64,000 bases of DNA from Hemicordylus capensis (lineage: Eukaryota; Chordata; Lepidosauria; Squamata; Cordylidae), in assembly GCF_027244095.1 (NCBI RefSeq), contig NC_069669.1:4986501-5050500 (forward strand), written 5' to 3'. The notes under the pieces are model-generated. The model had not been told where the DNA came from. It did not search any database and saw nothing but the letters and a program-made list of their open reading frames with translations. The translations under genes were made by a program, and so were the position numbers. Shown piece by piece: positions 20,770-33,250 of the stretch. Every line of letters begins with the position of its first letter. The first letter of the stretch is position 1.

Positions 20770-22260
20770 GTTTCATAGCAAACAGCTCCTGTCCTCAGGT
20801 TCCTTGAAATCACCCACTGATGCAATTGATCTTCATGAGGACATCCTGCAGGAGCCAGTTAGCTGAAAGAATGGTCCAGGTCCCCTCCTCATCACTTCAG
20901 AGCATGATGCAGAGAGGTCCGTCCTGTGAGGTCTTCTTCATCATGGGCCCCTGTTTGTCCATGGTGGGAGAAGCACAGAGCTTCCAGTTCCACAGTGTCT
21001 TGCTAGCATCTGAAAGGAGGAGTGTGGTTTGTAATAAAATTAAAAATGAAGAGTCCCAAGTTACAGTACTTCTCTTACTTTCAGCCACAGTGTGCAGACA
21101 TTCTTTTGTCAAAGTGCCCAACAAGAAATAGTCTTAATTTGGAGAAATGTGAATAATTCAGACTGGCTTAAATTCTTTAAAGAAAGAAAAGTTGATAAAT
21201 GAGATGTTGCAGTTCCTACAGTGTGCTGCAGCTATTCCCAATATCTGTTACTGAGGGTGTGCCGCTGCTTCTAATGTTTTAGAGTCTAGTGCTGTGCAAT
21301 TTTAGGGTCAGGTGCAAATGAGCTGTAGTTCAGCAACATCTGGAGGAATCTAGGTTGGGAACCACTGGTCTAATGGAAAACTCTTGTCCACTTAAAAAAC
21401 AACAGTGAATTGGTTGCTGCCTCTTGTCTGGTTTGAATGAGGGAGGCCTGTGGGCACAGTTGCACAAAGAGATCCTGGATCTGATTGGAAGGTGGCATCA
21501 GATAAATAGCATCTGTGGGGTTCTACGTCTGCTATTGATCTCCAGGCAGATGCTGTTTTCAGGGTCTGCAAGTGCAGTCCAAGGGCTATTCAGGTGGGAT
21601 CTAAAAAGTTGCTGCTGGTGCTGCAGTGCAACTTTGGACTCCCCACAATCTTTTCCCCCAAAGGGGAACTTGGACACTGGTCAACTGGAGGCTTGGGAGT
21701 CTCTCTTGGGGCCTAGAGCGGGGGGGGATTTTAAAAACCCACAACAGCTGCAGATGTGAGGCTGCCAGTATCTTGATCCAGGTGAGCTGGCTAAACTGGA
21801 TCCAGGTGAGCAGGCTAAAGCCAACTTCTCAGAAGCTTAAAGCTCTCATGTTTTGACTGTTTAAGCTTTCTGTCAGGGCGAGAGTTGTCAGCCTTTCTCC
21901 CGAACAAGCAGGACTCCACTGGGTCAGACAGAGGGAGTTTGTCCACTGTAGCATTCTGTTTCAACCAGGTGCCTCCAGGAAGTCTGTAAGTAGGACCTGA
22001 AACCCGCAGGCGGCCTTCTGTGCTGTTGCCTCCCCAGAAACCGATATTCACGGAAGCCACTTTCCGAACACGGAGGTCCCATGACTCGCTTTCAGTAGAG
22101 TAGCTAATGCTGGACCTGCCTTGGGTGGTTCATCAAAAGAGCCATCCTGGATCTGCCCAGGACAAGTCTGTTTGCTCCGCCATCCTGCTTCCGCCACCGT
22201 GGCCAGCCAGATACTCCCAACAGGAATGCCTTCTCCCCCTGCTGAAGGGCCCATGAGGCA
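20770..22260. other. INTS15-NAA60 spacer; no gene recognised
   Basis: Contains a hAT-like family 3 fragment near 21310-21370 and otherwise unique-looking sequence. No conserved exon could be identified on either strand. Confidence 0.5.
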
Positions 22261-22604
22261 CCTTTAAAGATGGCGGCTCTCCAGCTTAGCACGGGAGCCA
22301 CGGGCCCCGTTTTGCCGAAGCACAGCATGCGCAGAGGCGCAAGGGCCGAGTCGCCCCGCCCCTCTCCCCGCCCCCTCGTCCAAGATGGCGGCGGCGAAGC
22401 CGTCGGGGGCCACGTGACCGCCAGCGCTCGCCAATGGGGCGGTGCCTTGTTGCGTGGTCGGCCCGTCACAGCCGCTGATGAGGACAAGAGAGAGAAGAGG
22501 AGCCCCGTCGCCCGCGTCCGCCCCTCTCGCCGCCGCCGCCCGGGATGCGCTGAGCCAGAGAGCCGCGTTCGGACACTGCCGCCGCGGCCGGCGTCACCCT
22601 TCAG
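22260..22604 (+). promoter_or_regulatory. NAA60 CpG-island promoter and non-coding first exon
   Basis: A CpG-dense block with two YY1-type motifs: AAGATGGCGGC at 22267-22277 and CAAGATGGCGGC at 22381-22392. These are common at start sites of housekeeping genes. A clear donor, CTTCAG/GTGAGG, at 22604/22605 would end a 5' UTR exon spliced to the acceptor before 27933. The exact start site cannot be seen. Confidence 0.7.
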
Positions 22605-22796
22605 GTGAGGCCGGTGAGGCAAGGTGTCGGCAGGCAGGTCCGGGTCCCCCCGCAGTCCTGCCTGGGCCTGGCCGGAGGCCGGTCGCTCTCTGAGCCCCGC
22701 CACCCCACAGGTAAAAGCGGGGCGGGGAGGGAATCTTGCAGTCCGCCCTGAGCTCCAGGGAGGGGAGGGGCCGGGCCGACCGACTCAGCGTCCGGA

Positions 22797-22836
22797 GGAG
22801 GAGGAGGAGGAGGAAGAAAAAGAAAAAGAAAAAGAA
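22797..22836. repeat. Purine microsatellite (GAG)n(AAAAAG)n
   Basis: A pure-purine run of GAG triplets passing into AAAGAA units, in the NAA60 first intron. Confidence 0.9.
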
Positions 22837-25800
22837 GAGTGGCTTCCAGGCAGGCCAAGCTCCTCCCGAGTAGTCCCACTGAAAGGAAGGAGATAAGTTA
22901 GGCATGGCTAACTTGTCCCACTAACTTCAATGGGACCTCTCGTGAGCCCTCGAGTCTGGCTGCCAGCCGCTGTTTTCATCCCATCCTATTTTGTTTATTT
23001 CCTTTATCCAAACACGGCTCGCAGTTTTAAAAAAACAAACCCACTTAAAATGTCAACATAAGATTCACAGAAGAACATGACAGCAGAGTAAGAATAGCGA
23101 TAGTGCCACAGTCCTGCTTTTCTTGGCGGGGTCGAGGACTGATCCGTAGGTGGAGAGAGGCAGGGAGGACAACTTCTCAGCCTTGAAATCTTTTGGGTTC
23201 CAGGAATCCTCTCCCTCCTGTCACTTCCCTTCGAGCAGCATGGCCTGCTGGCAAAGCTACATAGTCCCCTCTGGCCCCTTTGTTTCTTTCTCCCCCAAAT
23301 GAAACCTCTCCAGGAGGCTTGGGATTTACATCTCTACCTGACAATAAATAAGTCTGCCCCCTCCCAAACTCTGAAGCTTTTGAGCTATGTGGGGAAGGGC
23401 GGGGTGGGGGGCTTATGAAGTTCACAGGCTCCCCCAATGCACTCCTGCAATGCACACCCCCATGTTAGCCAAATTACTGTCCCCGGCCCCCATAACTTTC
23501 TAAAATAGGCCCATCCTAAAGAGAAGGGGCCGAGGCCTTTCTGGCTACTATTTCACACTACTATTTCAGCGGCCAAGTTGGGAAGTCAAGACTTTTCTGG
23601 TGATCATTTGGTTGTCTCTCTCACTCTGAGCAGAGGTATGTTGTTGGGTCCTGGCATGCAAAGCACAGCACTGTTAGCTACTTCCCTGGTACTTAATTAT
23701 ATTACTGTACTTAGTTTGTGTATGATGCTTGAGGATGCTTCACAGACACGATCTCAGGATTGTTACTTCCTTTTGCTGATGGCGGAGGGGGTAGGTTGGG
23801 AGGGAGAAGCGGGGGCGGGGAGAGACTTGCTTACTGCCAATGAGTGAGTCTTGGGAAGCGGCCAGATTTGAACTTACTGGGGATGTTCTGGTTCACAGCT
23901 CAGTTCTCTTCACCACAATCATTAAACACTGATAAGTGTTTCTGCCCCAAAGAAGCTTGCTATCTGGATTTCAACAGTGGGGGATATATGTGTGTTCCCC
24001 ACCCTACAAAGAAGGAGACAGGGTTGTGTCTCGCTCTTGGACTCCAACAGCTGGACTCGACAGTGCTCCCAAGGTCAAAGCGGGACAGGGTCAGCCCCGA
24101 TCTCTCCCCTGGTAGATGAGCCGGTGGTATGTGTGCAACGAGTCTCTCTCAGTTGCCTCTTTTGGTTGTGTTCACGTTTTAAAGCTGAAAATAGCACAAG
24201 GCTTGTCTGTCTTTGGAGCGGGATGTGTGTGTGTGAGAGAGAAATATTTGCTTCATATTCCACTGAAAGATCTGGTCATATTCAAGAGCAGGTCCTCCCC
24301 TTCCTTTAAAAGGACTGAGGCAATGCTGACAGGTGTTTCCCCAGGCAGATTTGGCTAAAGCTGCCTCCTTGCAAAGCCTCAACCTTCATATCCCCCCGCC
24401 CAGGAGTCTGGGATGGCCAAGCCTTGTGGGACAGGGAGACGGGAAGAGGGAAGTGGCTAAGGAGATGGCAAAGGTAATGGCCACTCAGCTTCAAACATGA
24501 GGCTGGATGCCAAGTCTTCCTGCCTCCCTGAACTGCAGGCCTTGTGCCCCATGAGATACTGGGCACTTGAATCAGTGTGGCCTAGAACCTTCCTCCACCA
24601 CCATTCCTTCTGGAGTTGGAGGTGCTGCCTGATTCATCTAGCACTGTGCTTGGTAACTGCCGTCGACCTTGAGCTCCATCCCTTGCATTCAGAAGGCAGG
24701 CCTTCTTGGTGCCCCAAGGGCTGTTTCTCTCCCTTCTGCTTTTGGCAGTGCTGCCACTCCCTCCCCTTCCAGATATAGAATTGTCTTCATGCTTCTGGAG
24801 TCTGAGAAGCTGCTTTGTGACCTCATGGCAAAATGCTGGACATCCAAGCCACCAACCATTGGGGCACATCAGGGCTGAAATCTTAGTGCGGTTCAATGGC
24901 CATGGCTTCTTTCAAGGAATCTTAGAATAGTTTGTTGTGGTACCTGGGACTTTTCATTGGAGACCTGTAATGTAAGAGCTTCCTAGAGGTACAATTCCCA
25001 GTCCTTCAAAAGTCATGATCTTGTTCAGCTGGGTTTGGCTTCAGGTGCACCTTGACAGGAATAGTGCACTGCTCATCTTCCAGAACTTGCTGTAGTCAGT
25101 GGATCAGTTTATATTCAGTTAACATTTTTTGACATTGTTGGTATCAGATGGACAGAACTGAAGAAGACCTGAAACTTCAGAGCAAGGCCAAGACTGGGTG
25201 GGAACTAGGGTGCCTGATCCTCAGCAGGAGTTGGTGCCCACCCTTTTCCTCCACTGGTCCTCTTGCCCACCCTTGTCTGTAATGTGGGCAGCTCCTCGAA
25301 TGCTGCTGGCCCAACAGGCAAGAGAGGCGTGGGCTGGAGACTTGGCAGAAGAGCACTGAAAGGTCAAGCCATGGGCTTGGAGTTAGGAGAGCAGCATCTT
25401 GCTACCAGAGCTAGGCCTCTGGGGCTCTCGAGCAATAGACTTGCAAAGTGATGCAGCCAAGGTGGTGATGGACTGTCTGGCCTGGACACCCCCCACTTTT
25501 AAAAGGAGAAAGCTGAAGGGTGGTAAGGACACCAGCATCAAAACATGCCCATGTGAGAGAGCGGCCTGCAGCCAGTCCCACACCTTCACCATCATGCTGC
25601 TGCTGCTCCTTTCATTGGGCTTATGCCACTTCCCAGGTAGATTCACTGATCTTCTTCCATAAGGAGAAGCTAATGTGTTGATCAATTTTCTGTGCCTGCA
25701 GGTATTCTATCCCAGTGGTGAATTGCCCTCTCTGTTTAAATAATTAAAAACCAGGTTTCTTATTTCCAGTTTGAACTTTGGGTCTTGAATAATTAGACAA

Positions 25801-27938
25801 TTGTCTGTCATTAAAAAGCCATCTAGTATCGGGTATCGGACATATTTCTTATGGTTGGGGGTGTTGACAGCAAGAGAGCTTTCCTAATGCCTGCCTCCAC
25901 TGTCATGTGGAAAGACACTTGGCTGCAGGGAAGAACTTCAGAGGTTGAAGGGAATGTGGAAAAAGGTGTGCAGAATCATAACTAGCTTGGAATGAGTGTG
26001 GAGCTTAAGTGTATATGAGGAATGGATGTGATTAGCTTTCACATGTATGAATGGATTTAAAGCCAATTGTACAGTTTGTTTTAAAACTCAGTGCCACAGG
26101 ATGGCACAGTAGCCAACAATGGAATGGGATTTGCAAGAGAATTGGGACTCTTCAGAGACAGTCTGCAGGCCTTTGGTCTAAACTGCCCAAGAGTGAGGAG
26201 TTTGCTGGGTCTGTGTCTTTCCATGTGCTGGAAAGTTAAGTTCTGTGATGGGTGAGGAACAAGAAATATGAATATTTCAAAACTGGTCCCTTGGAAGTAG
26301 GGAGGGTAAAACTTTCAAAGGAGAATAGGAACCCATTTTGTGTTCCTGCCTCTTCCCTTCAACATCAGCTTGAAGTCTACTTTTCTCAAGACTGGAAAAA
26401 TACCAGATGTGAGATTGGGTGAAAACCTTTATTTAAGGATTCTGCAAGGTTAAGACAGGGTATTCGGCACAAGAGGTCATTCTGGACACAGAACTAGAGT
26501 AAACAGGCCTCTCGCATCAGGGCATACAGCTGAGTTCCCAATTCATCTGCTTGGGTGGGAATAATGTGTACCTCACCTGCCATTCTGGACCTGAACTGCA
26601 TCTGAAGAAATACCATGTGGGGCCTAAAAGCTTGCTGAGAAGTCATTCAGTGGTGGTTTTCCTTGCTTGGTCTCTAAGAATTTCAAGAGTGGCTGTAATT
26701 AGACTCCAGAACCAAAGCCCGACAGCATTGCAGGAAGTCAAGTCCCAATGGTCATAGTCTCCATCTGCTGTGTTAGAGTATCTTCTTTGCAAAATGCGAA
26801 GCGCATCCTGCTTTGGCCCAGTTTAGCAGCCTTGAGCCTGCCCCAATTGTAATCCAAAGGCTTTGGCACTATGGAGAGGTCTCGCCTATTCTCTAAAGAA
26901 GTGGTGGGTGATAGTTGGCTTCTGACATTGGAAAGCACAGGGCTCCAGTTGTGCAGGCTAAGTGCTGGGGAAGGTGCTGCAGCTGTAGGCAGGAGGCCAT
27001 CTGGCCGAGTGAGGGAAGCTTGTCTTGTTGTCCTTCTTCTGGCCAGGGGCCTCTTAGGAGGTGAAGCAGCCAGCTGTTCCTTTCTACTTCCTGTGGCATT
27101 CTGTCTGGGTCACTGTTGTGCTTATCAGTTAACCAGGCCAGAACAACTCCTGCGGCAATTAAAATCATGCAGCTGGAAGATAGCAAAGGGTTATCCAGTT
27201 GAACCGTCTACCCAAAAGCTTGAAACCCCTCCCCCTGACAGGGAGAATGGGGGAGTCCAGCCTGTAGAAGGGCATCCCGCATCTCTGGAGCAGGAGTTGA
27301 AAAGGCCCTGTTACTCGTGGAGGCCCATCTGTCGTCCTCTGAGTACAATGGAACTGGAAGCAGGGCAGCCCTGGCTGATCTCAAACCGGGGGAGGTTTGG
27401 AGCAGATGCTCCCCAGAGAGCCTCTGAATTCAGCTGCAGGCCTCCTGAGCACTGTCCTGCCTGTCCTGTTGGGCATCTGCCGTGGAGCCTAAGCATATTT
27501 ATATGGAATGGAGCTTCCTAGCGTTCACTCCCAAGAAAAGAGGAGCAGCTCTGTAATCTGGCCCTGTCCTTGTGAACCTCAGTCCTGTGGGACTGATTCC
27601 TCCCAGGTAAGCAGGGACAGAGCTGCAGCCTGAGACTGGCTCCAGATTTTGGATTAAAATAAATGGATAGCTGATGTCCCAGCAGCCAAATATTGGAGAG
27701 GTTCCTGGAAAGGAATCGAGATTAGCAATATTGACGTTTCTATTCTCCTGTAGCTGGCAGAGGAAAATGGCACGTCTGAAGAGAGAGCGCAACTCTCTGG
27801 CTATTCTGCACAGTGGTGCTTACTGGAGAGGCAGGGGAGTGCTCAGCATTGCCCTTATCCATACGATGCCACTTGGTTTGCCCTTCCCTGCCACTTGCAG
27901 TGGTGACCTCTCGTCCTTCCTTTTCCTTACAGGTGTGA

Positions 27939-30900
27939 ATGACAGAGGAGGTGCCTCCCACTGCACTTAGTGAGATCAACCTTCGCCTTCTGTGCCATGA
28001 TGACATAGACACCGTCAAGCAGCTCTGCGGAGACTGGTTCCCCATTGAGTAGGTTGGGGAGGGGAGGAAGAGGAATGGAGAGCCTCTTCCATGAGGCAGA
28101 CAGGAAGCAGGAGCCAGAACTGGGGCTAGTGTGCAGAGGCCCCATGTGGGGATGGGGAGTAGGGGTGCAAAGTGGGGTGGGCTATACAAGAAGGGGCACA
28201 CCTCATCTAGTCCAGACAAGGTCCAGGCGGGCCTTCTCAGTTGCTGCCCTGGGGCTATGGAATGCGCTCCCTGTTGAGATACGGTCTTCCCCATAAAAGC
28301 TTGGTATAAAAGTGAAATGAAATAAAATAATAAAATAAAATAAATCTATCCCCTCCTGCAACCCAGACCTGTTGTTGTTGTTAACAACAACAACAGCAAC
28401 AATTCAATTTTTATACTGCCTTTCCAAAAATGGCTCAGCGCAGTTTACACAGAGAAATAACAAATAAATAAGATGGGTCCCCGTCCCCAAAGGGCTCACA
28501 GTCTAAAAGAAGCATAAGATAGACACCAGCAGCAGTCACTGGAGGTACTGCGCTGGGGGTGGATAGAGCCAGTTACTCTCCCCCTGCAAAATAAAGAGAA
28601 TCACCACCTTAAAAGGTGCCTCTTTGCCAAGTTAGCATAAGCAGGGAAAAGGCACCAGCAGCAGAAATGACTCTGGCCATCCAGAGGAAGACCCCAGGTC
28701 TGTAGCCTGTTGGACCCTTCCTCTGGGCTGCCGGCTTCCAAGGGGACTGATGCTCCAGGTCTGTCTCCACAGCCTAGTGTGTGCTTGTCAGTGAAGCTGT
28801 CTGAGAAGTGTTGGGCTCTTGCATTATCGTTGCCTTTTTCTTCCCAGGTACCCTGACTCATGGTATCGAGACATCACTTCCAACAAGAAGTTTTTTTCCC
28901 TGGCAGCCACTTACCGAGGCACAATTGTGGGGATGATCGTAGCTGAGATCAAGAGCCGGGCAAAAGTACACAAAGAGGTAGGCAGAGAGGACCTCGCTCC
29001 AGAAGCAGGCAGGGCCACCCCTTTCTCTGCTGCCTCTTTCTTGATCTGCTGGGCATGGGGGAGATGTGCTGAGGATCTACACCCTATTTTCCTTTCTCCA
29101 TCCTCTTCTGAACAGAAAGTGCAGGAGGTGGGCATTCAGGGAGGACACTTGGCAAGAGGAGGCAGCAGTGAAGTGTGCTAGGAAATGGGGTTATCTATTT
29201 GGGTATCTCCTGAATGTCTCTCTGTTGGTTTTTGTCTTTAGGATGGGGACGTTTTAGCTTCCAGTTTTCCAGTTGATACTCAGGTCGCTTACATTTTAAG
29301 CCTAGGAGTGGTGAAAGAATTCCGAAAGCATGGCATAGGTAAGGACATCTTCAGTACTTTGTGGGGCCTGCAGTAGACAACCCAATGTTTGGCTGTCTAT
29401 GTGATCTCGCAGCGCAAAGCGCAGCTTCTGATCTGTATATCCCCAGAACATAAAAAGAGAGAAATTCAAGCTCCTGGGATGAGTCTCTAGACGTTCTTTC
29501 ATTCCCATAGCTGGGAGGAAGGAGGCATGCATAGCTGTGAGGCACTGCTCCCTGGCCCCTGCTACCCACATCCCCTAGTTTCTGAGAGCTGGCCAGGTTT
29601 TACCTTCCCACCTATCTTCCCAGCCACACAAGCCAGAAACATTTATTTTCCTTTTTAAAAATAAAAGCTGAAGTGCTTACTTGTGTGGTATAATCGTAGA
29701 ATGTGCATTGTCTTGTGCCAGAATACTTGGAAATGGAATCTGCTGTGCTGCTTCATAAGCGACTGCACAGAAATCTGTCCAAGTGTTGGCCGGAGACCTT
29801 GGCAGGCAGAGAGAGGAGCCCTTGGCCCTGTTCTTTTGGCTTACTCAAAATATAAAATGTATGTTTAAAATAAGGGGAAATGTATCCCTTAACAGACAAA
29901 CTAGTTCATGGTTCTGAACCTGCTGGGCAAGTTTAGGTTGTAACTAATGTGGTACAAGCCACCAGTGTCTTCCACAGCTCAGATCCTCTGGCAGCATCTG
30001 ACCATGTGAGGATGGAAGTGTTCCTGGCCCAGCCCTAGACACGGGGCAACTGTTGCTTCAGAGTCAAGGCATGGTACTGAGAGGAAACCAGCCTGAAATG
30101 CCATCCCAGCAGTTGCTTCCTGGAACAGCAGTCGGCTGTGCCTGTTGCTGCTTTGCTGCCATTTCTGATGTTCTTCCTTCTGTGGTAGGTTCTCTCTTAC
30201 TTGAAAGCTTGAAGGATCACATATCGACAACTGCCCAGGACCACTGCAAGGCCATCTATCTGCATGTCCTTACTACAAACAACACTGCAATAAACTTCTA
30301 TGAAAACAGGGACTTTAAGCAGCACCACTACCTGCCCTATTATTACTCCATAAGGGGTGTCCTCAAAGATGGCTTCACTTACGTCCTGTACATCAACGGT
30401 GGGCATCCTCCATGGACAATCTTATATCCTTTGGTCATGATCTGCTGGGGTGTGGGGCAGTGTGCTGGCTCTCCTCTGGCTGTTAGAACTCCAAGGGTGC
30501 TGCATGCCCTTGCATGCTTGTCATGAACCAGAGGCCAAAAGGAGGGTGCCTGGGATTTGGGGGGAGGAGAGTTGTTGCATTGCCCCCAGGGTCAGACCAG
30601 CAGTGCTGGCTTAGCACTACCCTGACATTATCGCCTTAATACATTGTATAAAATGCCTGTTACAAGTTACGAGCTGTGATCTTGAATGAGTGCACTTCCA
30701 GAATATGCTGGAGCTCAGCTTTTGAGCAGTCTGCAAGAGAAGGAAATTCCACAGCTGTAGGGCAGCCTCCACAAAGGCCTCTGTGTTTAGCATCTTTCTT
30801 GGTGTGCATATAAGGATAGTGAAAGGACCACTTTCTATTAGTTTTTCAGTGCTGTGGGCATAGAGGCAGCCTCCTAAACATGCTGTCCCCAAGCTCCTCA

Positions 30901-31557
30901 GGCCTTTGGAGGTACAAACTCTAAGTGCCAATCAACAGAAGTGGCAACTGGTACCCATTCCCGCTACTTCCCTGGAGAGCCCTGAGCAACTGCAGTGCCA
31001 TGGGCTGACGACGCATGGCACACCAGGCCTGGCAAGTGGGGAAGGCAGTCCCCACTGGCTTCTGACCCCGAGCAAGATCTCCCCATTGCACAAAGCCCAA
31101 CGTCCAAGTGGGTCAGTTGACGATGGGATTGCAGTTGATTGGCGTAACTGAACTGCTGGCAATATTGGGGGTCTGTGGGCCTGAGTTTGCCTTGCATAGA
31201 ACCAACAGTGGCAACAGCGTTGCCAAAGTGTTTCCTACTGGGTGACTGGTGGTGCGTTCTCACTGCTCCTCCAGATCAAGGAGTGCAAAGAATTCCTTCC
31301 ACAGAGAGCAGCAGTTCCCATCCAGTGCTGCCTTTGTAGCCCTGCTGTCCGTTTCAGCTGATTCTGTCTCCACGGTGGTGAGTCCTTAACTGCAGTGCAC
31401 CGATTATCTTCAGCACATTGGTTCGACCCTGGCCAATTTGAGTCCCTGTACGATTCCCCAGCGGATTTACCGTCAAGCTCAGAGCCTCCTCTGCAGTCTC
31501 TTGCCCTGGTCGGGCATTTCGGCAAAAAGTGGCATTGAATACAGCCGGACCATGTGA
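27939..31557 (+). CDS. NAA60: N-alpha-acetyltransferase 60 (NatF), 5 coding exons
   Basis: Exons 27939-28048, 28848-28977, 29242-29338, 30189-30423 and 31401-31557 join to exactly 242 aa, the human length. The product acetylates the N-termini of transmembrane proteins at the Golgi. Key residues fall at their human positions: Tyr97 (QVAYIL) and His138 (YLHVL). The acetyl-CoA loop RKHGIG is at 108-113 in the GNAT fold. The last exon, which starts after a U12-type AT-AC intron, encodes the C-terminal membrane-anchoring region (RIYRQAQSLLCSLLPW) and ends EYSRTM. The exon junction gives Phe where human has Leu (TIFDY against TILDY). The ATG lies 6 bases after the exon 2 acceptor, which fits a start in the second exon. 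Exons 1-4 end at normal GT donors. Confidence 0.97.
28400..28625 (-). repeat. L2-like LINE/SINE tail
   Basis: TTTTTATACTGCCTTTCC, CCCAAAGGGCTCACAGTCT, CACCAGCAGCAGTCACTGG and AAAAGGTGCCTCTTTGCC in reverse orientation, in NAA60 intron 2. A CR1/L2-type fragment (GCGGGCCTTCTCAGTTGCTG) precedes it at about 28190-28350. Confidence 0.6.
30424..31400 (+). other. U12-type AT-AC intron of NAA60
   Basis: The intron starts ATATCCTTT (30424-30432), the U12 5' splice consensus, and ends TCCTTAAC (31383-31390), the U12 branch site, followed by TGCAGTGCAC with the terminal AC at 31399-31400. The branch adenosine lies about 12 nt from the exon. No GT-AG alternative keeps the frame and the conserved residues. 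Confidence 0.95.
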
Positions 31558-33142
31558 TTCTAAGGTAGGCTGTGGACTGGCTGTGTCCTTGGCATGGATC
31601 CAAGGGGGACAGAACCAAGCAGGGCTGGGTGGGATATGAGTCGGCCATCGCCACAGTTCCCCTGCCCATTCTCAAAAATATCACATGCACACCCCTGCCT
31701 GTGTCACTCTCACAAAACAAAACTGGCAGGTTACTGAGGACTGTTGCAGATACAGTGCTGCCCCCAGCGAACTGGGCTTCAGCTTCAGGAATATTCCCTC
31801 TCTGGGCCAAGCCCTTTCCCTTTTCTCTCCCCCTGCCCTCAGACCAGCACACTTCAATCCACTGTATCAGACTTGGCTTTAAGGCAGCCCCACTCCCAAA
31901 TGCCTTTGGTTGGCAAGCATTGGGAACGACTTGGTCTCTATGGGGTGTTTTGCTTGGCCTGGGGTGGAGCAGAAGTCTCTCCCTCCAGTAAGGCTTCTGA
32001 ACGGTGTCTGTCTCTTGACGGCTCCAAATGGTGGTTCTCTCTCTGGCAGGTCCTTTTCAGTGTGGCAGGAGCTGCGTGGTTCTGCGGTGGTGGTGATGTC
32101 AAAACAACTGAAGGCTTCACGTGCTGACCAGCCCTATGAGCCAGAAAGCTCCTCCATGGACTAGCCAAGCCCTGACAGCATCTCTTCTTGCTGTGCTCCT
32201 CGTTTATCACCTTGGCCCAGAGCTTAAGGAAGACTATAGCGGTTGCTAGCCAGCCACACTGACCCAGAAAGTGCTCTATGTGAGCTGTAGGTGAGCAGCT
32301 CCTTGTCCCCAGGCTGGCTTTCCCACAGCAGCATGGGAGATGTCGTGCTTGCTCTGGGGAATCCACTTGGCACAGAGTAGGGCGGGAGTCAGTGCCCAGC
32401 TTCCCTGTTGCTGTGGCTAGTAGGAGAGAAAGCCAAAGGGGTGGAAATGGGGATTGTTTTCATGATACTATATACTGTACTTCCTTCTGCTGCTGAGAAA
32501 CCCAAGGTGTTAGCACTTCCCTTCTCCCACCCCCTTGCCCCACAACAAGGGCCTCCTTTGCCCCAGTTGTGATTTTAAATGAAGCATCTCATGTAAGTGA
32601 TGCACAGGGAATGAATTTGCTGTTTCATAGTGAAATATGTGTTTATATCGATATACACTGTGTATATATCATTCTGCCTCTAGTCTGAGCTAGACCTCAA
32701 GAGCTGGGGCTGCCATGAAGTGGGGAGAATGTGACTGGAGGGCCTCTTGCAGTTGGAGCCTGGAGATCCAGGCCTAAGTGGCTTCCGTTTCCCCCTCCTC
32801 CTCCCCCACTCCGGCTGTATCTTCCATTGGGAGCCAGTTTAGCTAGTCCTTGGCCATCCGTTTTCCTGATGTTCCAAGAGTGCAACTGTGGCCATCTCTC
32901 CCCTCCAGGTTGGGGAGGGTCCGAGCGAATGCTTGCTCCCTGGCAGGCACTCCATCCTGGTTTCCTGCTGCTTTGCAAGGTGCCCTGGAGGCCTTCTATG
33001 GCCCCTGCTGTTTTGCACAAGACACTCCTCTTCCCCAGCCCTGCCAGTTGAGCACTTAACCACTAGCTGTGCTGACACAAGGGCCCCATTCTCAAGGTGC
33101 ACAGGGTAGGGCCAAGAGAAGCCATGGTCACACGCTGGGAAG

Positions 33143-33250
33143 CAGTGTTCCCTCTAAAGAGATTCCCAGATGTCATTGACTACAACTCTCAGCATCCCCA
33201 GCTGCATGGCCTTTGGATGGGGATTATGGGAGTTGTAGTCAACAGCTGGT
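33143..33250. repeat. Composite MITE-like fragment in the NAA60 3' UTR
   Basis: Opens with the hAT family 1 end CAGTGTTCCCTCTAA. This runs into an inverted pair, TTGACTACAACTCTCAGCAT (about 33177) and ATTATGGGAGTTGTAGTCAA (about 33222), forming a hairpin within the predicted 3' UTR. Confidence 0.55.

Noticed and set aside
22104-22703. A minus-strand gene sharing the NAA60 CpG island
   Set aside because: The 199-codon frame is Arg/Pro/Gly-rich, as CpG islands produce by chance, and nothing in it is recognisable.
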